64,000 nucleotides of DNA from Thelonectria olida (taxonomy: Eukaryota; Ascomycota; Sordariomycetes; Hypocreales; Nectriaceae), in assembly GCA_020736575.1 (NCBI GenBank), contig JAGPYM010000004.1, positions 1,922,001 through 1,986,000 of the forward strand, read 5' to 3'. Positions 33,574 through 45,095 of the stretch are shown here, one piece after another (the stretch's first letter is position 1; every line of letters starts with the position of its first letter). The position numbers were made by a program, and so were the translations under genes. Under the pieces are notes generated by a model that was not told where the DNA came from, did no database searches, and was given only the letters and a program-made list of their open reading frames with translations.

Positions 33574-36500
33574 ATGGAGGACCAGCTGGTTCAGCTCTTG
33601 GCCAACACTCAGTCCTCCGAACAAGGCCCCCGCCAACAGGCCGAGATCGAGCTTAAGCGCGCCCGCACCAATCCCGCCTTTCCTCAGTCGCTCGCCAACG
33701 TTGCCTCCCACACTTCTGTTAACACGGCTACTCGCCAGGCCGCACTCACCACCCTTCGTCTATTCATTGAGGGGAACTGGAGCCCCGAGCAGGCCGACGG
33801 GGAACCCCAGATTCCCATCTCCAATGACGCTCGGCTCCAGCTGAAGCAGACCTTGCTCGATCTTGCCCTGAGCCCTGAAGAGGACCGCAAGGTCAAGATT
33901 GCCGCCAGGTAGGTGTGATATATAGAGCAACTACGAGCCACCCATATTATCTTCCGAGTTGCTGACGAGCTATTTTTGAACAGTTACGCCGTCGGCAAGA
34001 TTGCCCTTCATGATTTCCCCGAACATTGGCCCACACTCCTCCCCACCGTCCTTGGTGTTATATCTTCCGGCACCGATGCTCAGCTCCATGGCGCATTGAG
34101 AGTCCTCGGCGACCTCATCGAAGATAGCGTCAGTGAAGATCAGTTCTTATCTATGGCGGAGGATATCACCAATGGCCTCACTGAAGTCGCCCTCAACGAG
34201 AACCGAAAGCCCATGCTACGAGCCCTTGCCATCTCCGTCTTCCGCAGCTGCTTCGATCTTTTGAACATGATCAAGGAGGATCGTACCAAGCCAGTCAAGC
34301 CCTTTGCTGAAAAGCTCCTGAACGATTGGAACCCTTTCTTCATCAATGTCCTGAAGAGTCGTTTACCCGACGCCGACCTTTCTACTGGCAGCCAGCCCGA
34401 GTCCTGGAATAGTATCATTGCTCTCAAGCTTCAGGTTGTCAAGACCCTCCTTAGGATCCGCCGTGTTTTCGCGACTTTGCTTCTCCCCCAGAGCACTACC
34501 TTCTTCAGTGCCGTCTGGGAGGAGCTTACTCTGATGCAGGGTGCTCATGAAGAGCTGTACATCAAGAATGACGCCCAGGGCAGGTTGGAGGACTCCGACA
34601 GCCTCCCTTACACCTTGGACTTCCTCATCCTAGAGGAGCTGGACTTCTTGAACCAATGCTTCAGAGCCACTCCTGTCCAGGCCGAGCTTGACGGACAGCT
34701 CAAGGCCCACGCCTCTGCTCAGGATGTCCCCTGGATGATGGAGATTATGAAGATGCTTGTGGCTTACTCCCGTGTAACTCGGGAAGAAGAGGAACTCTGG
34801 GATATCGACTGCTCTTTGTATCTTGCCGAGGAAACTTCTGTCACGGCTAACTACACTGCGCGCACGGCTGCCGGCGACTTGTTGATTAAGATGGGCGAGT
34901 GGTTTGACCAGAAGACGATTGATGGTTTATTCGGCTACACAAAAACTCTCTTCACTGGCGAAGGTTCATCGTGGCGAAGCCAAGAGGCTGCCCTTTACTT
35001 ATTTGTCATGTTGGTTAGTGACTTCCAGGACATGAGTAAGCCCATTGAGGAGCCTGTCGCCCACGCATACCTCGAACTTGTCGACTTTGCCATCAATCGC
35101 GCGGAGGAGCCCCTCCTCCGAGCCCGCGGGTACCTCGTTGCGGGCGTTCTCAGCCGGTCTTTCCAGACCCCTCCAAACTTGTTGGATCGAATCATTGATG
35201 CCATCAATCGTGAAGAGTCTGAGGTTGTCCAGGTTGCTTGCATTAAGGCTGCCGAGGGCCTTATTAATGCTGGGCGCGTCAGTCCTGACCGTCAAGTCCC
35301 CATCATCACCGCCATTCAAACATACATGAACGGCAAGGATCCCACGGAGATGGAAGACGCGGATGAACTCCTTGTGACGCTCGCTGAAGCCCTCCGCGCT
35401 TCTATTGGTCTGGACACTCGGATTGCTCTCTCTAATGACGTGCAATCAGTGGATTTGCTTTTCATGCTGGCAAAGCTGGGTGCCAGCAACTTTCAGGTAA
35501 CGATGTTGGTCACTGAGGCGATTGAGGAGATCGTCGGTGCCTTGTCCGACCCTGCCTCCTACGCTGCCCTTTGCGGCAAGATTCTGCCCACTCTGACGGG
35601 TGCCTTTGACGTTGCCAACCTGACTGAGGATAACCCGCTGGTTACTGTGAGTTATGTAGCCTTATCGTGACTCGAAAGGGATACTAATAAATATAGGTCG
35701 CTACTGAATTGCTCGCTGTCTTAGTTGAGCATGGATCAGAACCCCTGCCTCCCGGATTTGTGGCAGCTACTTTCCCTAAGCTGAACCGCCTTCTCATGGA
35801 ATCCACAGAAGGCGAGGTGCTTCGACCCGGCTCCGAGACCGTCAAGTACATCCTCCAGCACGATCACCAGCAAGTTTTGGGCTGGCAAGATGCTAACGGC
35901 CGTTCTGGCCTAGAGGTCTGCTTGCACATCATTGATCGACTTCTTGGCAACTCCATTGAGGACAACTCTGCGTCCGAGGTGGGAGGTCTGGCTGCTGAAC
36001 TTGTGGAGAAGGCTGGCCAGGAGCGACTTGGCCCCTTCCTGCCACAACTACTCCAGGCTGTCGCGACGAGACTTGCCACTGCGCAAGCTGCAGCCTTCAT
36101 TCAATCTCTCATCCTCGTTTTTGCGCGTCTCTCCCTGGCCGGTGCTCAAGACGTTGTTGAGTTCCTGAGCCAGATCCATATCAATGGAGAGAGTGGTTTG
36201 ACCATTGTCCTCACCAAGTGGCTGGAGAACTCGGTGAACTTCGCTGGTTATGATGAGATTCGGGTGAAGTGAGTAGCTGACCTCGAGATGCACGTTCAGT
36301 GTTAACATTCCTTAGTGTAATCGCTTTATCTAAGCTCTACGCCCTCAACGACCCTCGAATTGCCCAGACCACGGTCAAAGGCGACCTGATCATTCAGCCT
36401 GATGACGGTAAGATTAAGACGCGATCTCGTGCTAAGCAGAGTATGTGCCCAAAATCAAATAACATGACGACAACAAACTTTGTTGTGAAAGCTGTATACG

Positions 36501-36946
36501 ACTAAATTCTACAAGAAGAACAATGCACTAATTCTCGATTCAAATATATAGACCCTGATCAGTATACAATCATCCCCGCGCCACTCAAGATGGTCAAGGT
36601 GCTCATCGAGGAGCTTGTTTCCGCATCCGGAGCCCGAGCTGCTGCAAATGCCGCCGCCGCCGCCGTTGCAGCCTCCAACTTCGAGGACGAGGACAATGAT
36701 GACGATGGCTGGGAGGACGAGGATGACACTCTTGACTTGAGCCTCGGCGCCACCAAGTCCGACCTCATGTCTTTCGTGGAGAGCGGCGGTCAGCGACAAC
36801 GAGACAACGAAACCCAGGCTTACCTGACCGACTTCTTCATGAGATGCGGCCAGGAGAATACGGCCAACTTCCAAGAGTGGTACAACATGCTCTCAGACGA
36901 CGAGAAGACTAAGCTCAACGAGGTGGCCAACTCGGCAGGACAATAG
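33574..36946 (+). CDS. KAP114: importin-beta family karyopherin (importin-9/Kap114)
   Basis: Five exons, 33574-33908, 33984-35646, 35697-36268, 36316-36440 and 36552-36946, give 1029 residues, the usual Kap114/importin-9 length. The N-terminus (MEDQLVQLLANTQSSEQGPR) is a standard importin-N HEAT repeat that binds RanGTP. The body is continuous helical HEAT repeats (for example YAVGKIALHDFPEHWPTLLP). Near the end is a long acidic loop around EDEDNDDDGWEDEDD, a mark of this family used to hold histones H2A-H2B. The last part (DYFM-like motif, ENTANFQEWYNMLSDDEKTKL) also fits. The protein imports H2A-H2B and TBP into the nucleus in yeast and animals. It is convergent with the PI31 gene. All splice joins keep the frame. 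Confidence 0.95.
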
Positions 36947-37492
36947 AGAGGCTCTACGACATCGCTCACCCGGGGCTCGTGCTTACGAGCCTTGAACTGC
37001 AGCATGCGCAGGGCTATGTGGCACTAAATAGAAATATAAGAACATTGACAACACGCAGGAACCGATCCACAAAGGAGACGGGCGAATTCCATGTTGGAAA
37101 TGGAAGAGACATTGGGAGGCTTGCACCTGGCTGTTTATTAGTGTTCCTTTGTCTTCCTTTGTCGAAAAAGTAAATAGATACGAACGCTACGGAAGCAGGA
37201 TGATGTTTTGCCTCTTCGGCTTTTCACGAATAGATGCGAAATCGACACTTGTATTAGAGCGCGAGACAGGTTGCGTGCCGGCTTTTTAATACACAGTAGC
37301 GTATGAATTAGGCGAATGAATTGAATGACGCAGTTTATGAAGAATGAGTTGTCAGATTTGTGCTTTTGGAACAAATGAAATGGATGTGCTTAGGGGACCG
37401 AGAATGGAGATACATAGTACAAGATTCATTTTATTCATCATTCTGTTCGTGACTTCATTATAAGACCCGTCTCTTTTTCATACCCCGTCAAC
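36947..37492. other. convergent 3' region
   Basis: About 550 bases lie between the importin stop and the end of PI31 if the conserved PI31 frame is used. If the uncorrected frame is read, PI31 runs on to 37438. AT-rich, with no other gene. Confidence 0.5.
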
Positions 37493-38713
37493 TTAAATAA
37501 TGTCACCTCCTCCAAATCCTCCGAACGGATTGTTACCGCCTCCGCTGTTGGGGCCGAAGCGGGGACCACCACCGGGGCCGATAGGATCCCACCGGGCTCC
37601 GGGTGGCGCCTGGGGATCGTACCCGCTGGATGCGCCACCTTGGCCGCCAAACAGGGGGTCGTCAAAGGTCGGATGCATACCTCCTCCGCCACCGGGGCGT
37701 GGGAGACCGCCGCCGACGAAGGAGCCACGGAGCGGGTCATTGGGGCCAAGCCCTGGGGATTTAGGTCATCGTGGCCGATGTTGTATGGTGAGCGTCCAGG
37801 CATAAGGGGATGTTGAACACCGGGACGGTTCATCTCGTACGGGTCCTCGAAGCCCGGTGGTGGGAAGTCGCCGACTGGTTGAGGTCGGGGCCGAGCCATT
37901 TCCGGGATCGGCTGGAAAACTGGAGGACGAACGTCGTTTCGGGCGTCCGGGCGGATGTCCGGGGCTTCTTGGGCACGGCGCTCAGAGCGGGCCGTAGCCT
38001 CAGCTTCGGCGTCAGCAGTCTCGGATTCCACGTAGCCTTCTGATTGGAGCTTGGGGATGAGCTTCTGGATGAGGTTGACCTTGAGGTCGTAAAGGAGGGC
38101 TTCGCATGTTAGCATATTGATTGATTCATGGAAGATGAAGTATGGGGGATGTAGACATACCGGAAAGGGCCTCCTCAGAGACAAAGACTCCCCGAAATTT
38201 CTCAACAAGATCACTTCGATCCTCCTGCCCTTCACTGATGGTAATGCGCACAGGTAGGCCATTTGATTTCACAACGTCTCTAACGTTCCGCTCAAAGCGA
38301 TAGATCTTGTCGTCGCCGACGGCGAGGCCGCGAACCTCGACTTTCCCGCCCAAGCGGTCTACGCGGATGATGAATCGCATGGCGGACTGCTTGTGGCTGT
38401 AGACGAAGCTCAGCGACCCAAAACCATTGTTCCACTGTGGCGGAAGGCGAGGGGCGAGGTTCTCGCATTCGGCTGTGGTGAAGCGGTTAGCGACTGTGAT
38501 GTAGGAGAAAGGCGCGGGGTGCGTACGGAGCGGCTTGTCCTCGTCGAAGCCCTGGAGCTTGAAGCCGAGCGCGACAAAAGCAGCGTGGATTACCAAGGCG
38601 ATGGCTTCGTACGATGAAGCGAGATCAGATGAGTCGTCGCCTGGGGGGTGCGAGGGCAGAGCGTCTGCCATGCGCTGTAGGACGGCGTTGGTCCTGAGCG
38701 GCGATTCTGCCAT
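37493..38713 (-). CDS. FUB1: proteasome regulator PI31/Fub1, apparent frameshift
   Basis: Exon 1 (38713-38161) encodes the FP domain (from ADALPSHPPGD through VRITISEGQE), and exon 2 starts at 38099 with ALLYDLKVNLIQKLIPKL. The C-terminal Gly/Pro-rich region carries the PI31 pattern: IGHDDLNP in one frame, then GLGPNDPLRGSF, MHPTFDDPLFGG and PPGARWDPIGPGG in another. The frame changes at a four-C run (plus strand 37755-37758). One extra C there would give a continuous protein of 386 residues ending GGGDII at 37493. Without it the frame runs on to 37438 with unrelated sequence. Alternatively, an intron at 37753-37820 would also restore the frame but would remove the conserved DDLNP segment. 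PI31 and yeast Fub1 bind the 20S proteasome core and inhibit or escort it. Confidence 0.88.
37755..37758 (-). other. frameshift site in PI31 (C4 run on coding strand)
   Basis: The reading frame of the conserved C-terminal part switches by one base at this homopolymer. It is either a sequencing or assembly error or a real mutation. Confidence 0.7.
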
Positions 38714-39287
38714 GATGGAGTGCTGTTGGGCTTATTATTCTTTGATGAGATTTGAGACGATGTGTGATGTTGGTTTAATGTTGGGTCTGGACGGTGCAAG
38801 GCGCAGAATTTATAGGCGAGCACACGGTACGTTGACGTCGTTCTCAATCGAGGGAAGGAGGGGCTGCGTCACGAACGTGGGTGCCTCGTCAGCCCTATAG
38901 GTGGAGTTTCAATGGCAGGGGCATCCAATGTGTTAATGCCTGAAGATTGCCCAAGAGTGGCTGTGGTGCTGCAAGAGTCTGACAGGCTGCAGGTGGAATT
39001 GGAGGACAGGCATCCATATTCAAAGTCAGGGGTTACTGCCTATTGCGGTGCCTGAAGTTCGTTGATGGTTTAGGACCCCGTCATGTTGGGCATCATCATC
39101 AAGCCCATGAGCTGTTGCACGCAGGAAGGAGAGGCACGTGAGGTCGCGTTTGCCCCTCAACGCGTCCGACCAGCCCGCCAGTCTTTCACGATTAACCGAT
39201 CTCGACCGTCCAGATACATACTCAAACAATCATTGATCAGCATCGAATTCGTTCAATCCCCCCCCCCCCCCCCCCCCGTCTTCCCCC
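38714..39287. promoter_or_regulatory. divergent promoter of PI31 and Rev7
   Basis: Only 574 bases separate the start codons of PI31 (minus) and Rev7 (plus), so the two probably share a bidirectional promoter region. It ends in a 20-base C run ten bases before the Rev7 start. No gene was seen. Confidence 0.5.
39258..39277 (+). repeat. poly-C tract of 20 in the Rev7 leader
   Basis: Twenty consecutive C lie ten bases upstream of ATG 39288. Its length is likely to vary between isolates and is hard to sequence reliably. Confidence 0.9.
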
Positions 39288-40130
39288 ATGCCAACCCAAA
39301 CACCCCCTCCCCAAGGCCCCTCGCTCCCCGTCTCCTCGGCCTCACCCCTCCTCTCCTCCTTCACAACCTTCCTCACCCTCTCTCTCCACTCCCTCCTCTA
39401 CCACCGCGCCCTCTACCCCGCCGCAACCTTCCTCACCGCCCGCGCCCTCAACCTCCCCGTCCACCAATCCCGCCACCCGGGCCTCTGCGCCTGGATCAAC
39501 GACGCCGTCGCCGCCGTCGCCCAGCAGCTCCAGGACGGCGCTGTGCGTCGCATCGCCGTCGTCATGCACGCCCCGCCCGACAAGAAGCTCGCCGTCCTGG
39601 AGCGCTGGGTCTTTGACGTCGAGTCCTTTCCGACGTGGGGACAAGTCCTGCTCAACGACGACGAGGCCGCCCAGCAGCTGCAGGAAGACGACGAGGTCGA
39701 AGACGCCGAGGGAGAGGATGACCTCCCTCCTGCTGTGCAAGAGAAGGACGCCGTGAATTGGATTGACGTCAACGAAGCGCTTCGCGGCGCATTGAGACGC
39801 ATTGCCTACGCTGCCGAGTCGAAACCCCCATTGCCGGAGGGGAGCACCTTTACCTTGGCTGTTGAGCTGCGTGACGAAGCGCCTGCGCCCATACGAGTAA
39901 GATGATGCGCGAGAACCTCGACCTCTTCCTATTTGACTAACGACAACATGTTGCAGCATCCACAACCCTGGATTCCTTCGCAGCCTAACTTACAACCCCC
40001 TACCAAATCCGCCCCAAACCAAGGCTCCTCTCTTGTAGGCTCGAGTACAACGCCGATTCGTAGCGTTCAAGCTGGACCGCTGTTCTTTGAATGCTGGCTT
40101 GAGCAGACGTCAATCGATTCATCTAGGTAG
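39288..40130 (+). CDS. REV7: HORMA-domain protein Rev7/MAD2L2
   Basis: Two exons, 39288-39896 and 39957-40130, encode 260 residues. After a short Pro-rich start comes a HORMA domain (LLSSFTTFLTLSLHSLLYHR, then YPAATFLTARALNLPVHQSR, IAVVMHAPPDKKLAVLERWV and FDVESFP). Rev7 has this arrangement, with the conserved ERWVFD-type strand. An acidic loop (residues about 130-150) is longer than in animals. The second exon gives the closing strand and a short tail ending CWLEQTSIDSSR. Rev7 is the accessory subunit of DNA polymerase zeta in translesion synthesis and binds partners by closing its seatbelt. The start lies just after a 20-base C run, so no earlier in-frame Met is plausible. It is convergent with the Bud3-like gene. 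Confidence 0.92.
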
Positions 40131-40535
40131 GCTATAAAAAAGAACCCATTATGATACCCATGTCACTCAACAGACGAACTTGTCATGTTTAACTCGAAAA
40201 CATATTACTATTCTCGCTTTGTGTTCGCTGCAGTACCATGATGTAGCAAAATGCCCATCACTCCAAACGCTAAACCTCATCTTCGTAATCGAGCTATTCG
40301 TACTTCATGAGTAATACCAACTCGCTCGCTCATTCACTCAAGTGACCAGATGCCAGATCCAGCCCAGAATCCGTACCATGCCATTCATGCGGCCTGACTC
40401 CAGACTCCACGTCGCCTCCCATTCCCAATACCTTTCGCCTCGTGATATCAGTACAAAATAAAGCATGCCCTTCCATAAGACATGATCGCAAACAATTCTT
40501 TTCGTCCACCCAACTGCCCTCGTCGAGGACGCTTT
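40131..40535. other. convergent 3' region
   Basis: About 400 bases lie between the Rev7 and Bud3 stop codons. They fit two 3' untranslated regions. No gene was seen. Confidence 0.5.
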
Positions 40536-43500
40536 TTACTCCGTCGTGCTCTTGAGCGCCGCCCGCAGGCTGACCATCTCCCGCTTCAACCGCGCATTCT
40601 CCTTCTTCATGCGCGCTGTTTCTTCGCTCTGGTCTTTGAGCTTCGACATCAGCTCTTCTTTGTCCTCTTTGCTCTTTCCCTTCAGGGCCTTCACGATTTT
40701 CCCGAGCTCCCCGTTGAACTTTTCATATAGCAGCTCGTTCTCCGCTACGGCTTCCTTGTAGAGCTGGTCGATGGCGCGGACCTTTGCTTCCGACGCCTTG
40801 ACCGTCGTGTCCATGTCTCGCTGGAGCGCCTCGTGCTTCTCCTGCAATTCCTGCACTTCTGTGGGGATTCGGTCTTCTAGTTGACGGATTGCTGCGCCGA
40901 GACGGCGCATGTCGACTGAGTGGGAACCTGGAGGCCTTGTGCTGTTAACACGAGCCATCTCTTCTCCAATCTTTGATAGCTCCGATCGCAACGAAACATC
41001 TGTCTCTTCAACAGCCTGCTTCTCCGTCTGTAATCGCTCACGAAGCTTCTGAGGAGACTGCAATCGAAGCCTCTGAGTTCCAACTCGTGTAGGACTTCCA
41101 TTTCTGTTCGGGCTGGCGCTCAGGCGGCGAGTAGGTGATTCAGGCCCAGAAGCGAGTCCACGTCCAGGCCGCAAAGTAGGAATATTCGTGGTGGAGAGTG
41201 TTCTGGAATGTCTGTGGCCCTTTGTTGGCGATGGCGTCCCAGATGATCGCTCAGCTGCCTCGGCATGCGCGTTGAACACTTCTGCGAGATTCTCCTTCTG
41301 GTGCATGCGAGACGCGCGAAGAGTCTGTGCCACAGGACTGACTGGTATTCTAGACGGGGTCGGAATCTTGGGGCTCGTCGGCGCCTTGGGACTGGCATTG
41401 ATCTTCTCACTTGTCTGCTTCGTGTCCTGGAGCGGCTGCAAGGCCTCATCCTCATCGTCTTCGAGCGATGCTGCAGTCATGAGGCTGCGAAGGTCTGATA
41501 GCGAGCTGCGCCTCTTCTTCCGTTGCGTTTTCGCCGGTGGCTCAACCTCTGGCTCGCCAATAGTCTCCAACATCCGATGCGAGCTGCCCGGCCTCACCTC
41601 GTCAAACGCCCCTGCAATGGGAGGACGATCGCGAGAGCCGGCGCGACGCTGTAGTTTCTTTGGCAGCGTATTATCGTCAATGGAGCGCGACCGTCCCAGA
41701 GACGCCTTGGACAAGCTCGAAGGCTCTCCAGTAGCAGGGTTTCGGTGCTTGCTGAGCGTGCGCCACATCGAGGACCGTTCGTCCTTGCTGTTTTGCCGCA
41801 GGAGCGTGTCGAAACCAAACTTTCGGCGTAATGAAGACGTATTTGAGGCGATGGAAGCTGCGTAAGGCTTACCGCCACGAATAGCTGAGTTGATAGACTC
41901 GTAAGCTGCACTATCGAGGCCGAAGCTGTGATTTAGCCCAGGCTCCTCAAAAATACGATCGCAATCCTCCACCAGGCGGTCTAGTAGGTTGATATAGTTC
42001 GGTGCTGTCCCGTCATGAACGAGCAACTCCGCAAACGCCAGTGTGAGCGCACCTCTGTCGCCGTCATTGCCGCACCCGTCCAAAAGGTCAGCTAATAGCT
42101 TGATGAGCGAGGTAAAGGCTCTGCGGTTCTGGGGCGCCATATCCTTAAACAAAAAGTTGACGAAGTCCGCAAAGTCGCCAGGCACCCGTTTGTTAACCCG
42201 TGCTTGTAGCGTATCGAGTGACTGCATGGACATGACGGGGCCCATCTGGTCAGCCCAGGCGATACGAAGGAATTTCTCAAATGCCACGAATATGACCTCA
42301 GTGCTGAGGTCGGACGCAGCCTCGAAATCGTAAGGGCTCTCGATGAGTCGGTTGTACAGGTCATTGACGGACAACTCATCAGCCACAGAGCGGTTGAGCA
42401 GAGTACGGCCAATGATGAGGCCTTTGCGGGACTGGAAAGCGGCCACATAACCCGTAAACGTCCGTTCCAGCCTCACCAGCGGATTCTCAGGACGGCTCTC
42501 CTCTTGAGAGGCACCATCTTTACTACGGATGGACCCAACTATTGAAGCTTGGCTGTTGTTGCGATGGATTGAGGGAACCTGTCGCTTGTGTTTCGATTCT
42601 GATGGAGTTGCTTCGGGAGTATGCGTGCCAGCCCACAGACTGGAGAAAATCTTGACTGGCGAAGAGGCCAAGAAGGACCGCGTTTTCTCGGCCCGTCCCA
42701 TTAGAGGCAGACTAGTGAGCGTCTTTGAATAGTACGAGACCAAAGCCGGCGTTAGTTGTGAGTTAGAGACGCTATGTTGAGAGCTGAGAAGTTGGATGAC
42801 TGTCGCAAGTTAGCTACTATCGCACACATATATTGCAGCTAAGAACCGACCTCGTCGTGACATGGTGGGAAGCAAGTCTTCAAGCGCAACATCATCTTGA
42901 TACTGCTTCCCATTCAATCCCACGGTAATCATCGACACCCTGTTCATGTCGTTGCTGGAAATATTCACAACAATCTCCACGCCGTAATGTCCAACCGGTG
43001 CGCCTTTGGTGCCTGCTTGATAATCGACAACCACCCTGATTGGGGCAGGCTCCTGACGGCCCTCAATCAGCTGGTCGGCGCCCTCTTGGAACACGGCGGC
43101 GTGCAATCCGATATTACTATCCAGCATGCGAACAGACCGTAGTGTCCAAGCTGGGTCTTCTCGTTCCGCCTCGGAGAAGCGCGCCTCAACTCGTGCCTTG
43201 ACAATATCCTCTCCCCATTTGGCGGCCCGGGATTCAAGGGATTCCTTGAGAACGAAGCAGCGCGACGTGACGGAGGGAATGACACGGTGCTGTTCGCCAC
43301 TGTGCGCTCCCCTCATCTCTTGCATCGAAGTCATCCAAAAGAGAGACCCGTCCAGGGACTCGGTGAATCGTACATCTGGCAGAGGGTGCCATCCCGTAAA
43401 GACAAACTCATACGAAGCCGGCCCACCGGCTGCATTGGTCATAGAAATGAGCAAGCCCGCTGCCGATGGCTTCTCAATCTCGCGTAGAAGATCGCGCCCA

Positions 43501-45095
43501 GTCATATTCCCTGCCATTTTCTTCAAAATGACAACGCAATCCGAGAAGAGTAAGAATATGCCAGACTTGTCGGACTCGTTCATTGAAGCCTGGAACGGAG
43601 GCGCAACTTCTGTGAAATCTGCTGTTGTTATCAGACGCCCCTGTGGCTCCAAATTCGGCGGCCAGGCTTCAACCATATTTCGAAGTCGGCTGGCAATATG
43701 CGGCTTGTCCGGTAGGGGGTCGTCCATTGAGCAGATATTCGTAATTATGTCTCGCGCCTTGAGCATGGGCTGCAACGCGGGGTGTGTGATGGGAATACAT
43801 CCCACAATCTGGTCGATGAGCAGGCTGTACCGCGGAAGTCTCTGCACCGGCTCAATTAGGATGGACCGGACCGCCTGCTCCCCAGCCTGGGCGACTCGTT
43901 GCCTGAAACTTGACTGCTGGTCGAGGAAGGAGTTGAGGAGAGTCGGGAAATGTTGGCTCGCCTTGATGTAATCCTGGTAACATTCGGTGAATCTGGGGAA
44001 CCACTCCAAGAAGAGCTTCGCCATAGCTAGAGCGCCACTCGGGTCTCTGACACGGCCAAGCCTTGAGCCTAGCAAGTTCATTGTGTTCGCATCGATATCC
44101 TTGGTAGCTTCCTCCTCCGTCTCGTCCATGATTTTCCGCAACTCCTCCATAAAGCCCGAGTTCATCGTGAGAATCGCATCTGCCGACTGGGGGAATAACC
44201 TTTCCAACTCCTCCTCAGACGGGCTGAGACTACCAGGAGGTCTTGCGCGTGCGCTTTCTCTGAAATCCGCCGCGACATGACTCACCAGTTCGCCCAGCTT
44301 CGCCACATATCGCTCTTCGGTGTGGACCAATTCCATCAATTTCATGCGCAACTCGGCCTTCTGGTCCTTGGTGAAAGACTTGCTACGATTCAACGCTGAG
44401 GGCTTCGAAGGCGCTCGCCGTAATCGGCTCGTGGGCAAAAATACTGGATCTCCGAACAGCTTCACCAGCGGTGTGTATCCTCCATATTGCCTTAGCGTCG
44501 GATCTAGAATATCGTCCTCGTCGTCTGGAAGATCCTCATAATCCTCGAGCTGTAGGGGAACAATGCTGCTAGGCGGTAGAACCAAATCGATATCGACATT
44601 GCTCACGTGTTGCGTCTGGAGGGCGTCTTGTAGAATCTCAATAATTTCGGCGGTGTGGTCGCTCGGAAGCATCGTCTTGACGATATCAGCCGCATGCTGC
44701 TCGCCAAACAGCGTCGGCGCACTGCCCGGCCTCCTCCCGCGGATCGGGTACTGGCGGCGCAGATATGTCTTGACATTTTCGGGCAGCTCTGTGAAGTACT
44801 TGAACAAGCCAAAGGCGAGGGCGCGGTAGATCTCGTCGCCCTGGAACTCGCGGGGTAGGTAGTTAACGACGGAGTAGAAGGCCGAGTTTGGCGAGATGGT
44901 GATGCGGGGGAAGCACTGGAAGCCGGCCGGGGAGAAGACGTGGACCTGGACGCGGGAGCTATTCAGCGTGTAGTTGGCCGTGGTCGAGGGGCCGTGGAAG
45001 ATGAGGACGGGGAGGTGGCCGAGCAGCGGGTCGGATGTGTGGTAGAGCGTGACGTGGTCGGGCGACAGCGCCAGCTCTTCTGTAACGCGAACCAT
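40536..45095 (-). CDS. BUD3: Bud3-like Rho guanine nucleotide exchange factor
   Basis: Two exons, 45095-42851 and 42799-40536, join across a 51-nt intron into 1502 residues. The start is ATG 45095 (MVRVTEELALSPDHVTLYHT). The N-terminal 240 residues (PDHVTLYHTSDPLLGHLPVL and following) match the conserved head of filamentous fungal Bud3. A DH (Dbl-homology) RhoGEF domain runs from about residue 250 to 470 (LMELVHTEERYVAKLGELV, later QRLPRYSLLIDQI). The following 250 residues may form a PH-like region. The second half is Ser/Arg/Pro-rich with two late coiled coils (LEDRIPTEVQELQEKHEAL and ENARLKREMVSLRAAL). In Aspergillus and Neurospora, Bud3 proteins act as GEFs for Rho4 at septation sites. 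The two halves could be mistaken for separate genes, but the joint keeps frame and starts with a proper donor. Confidence 0.9.

Noticed and set aside
39083..39616. Pro/Arg-rich frame overlapping Rev7
   Set aside because: It runs through the poly-C tract and is an out-of-frame shadow of the HORMA gene.
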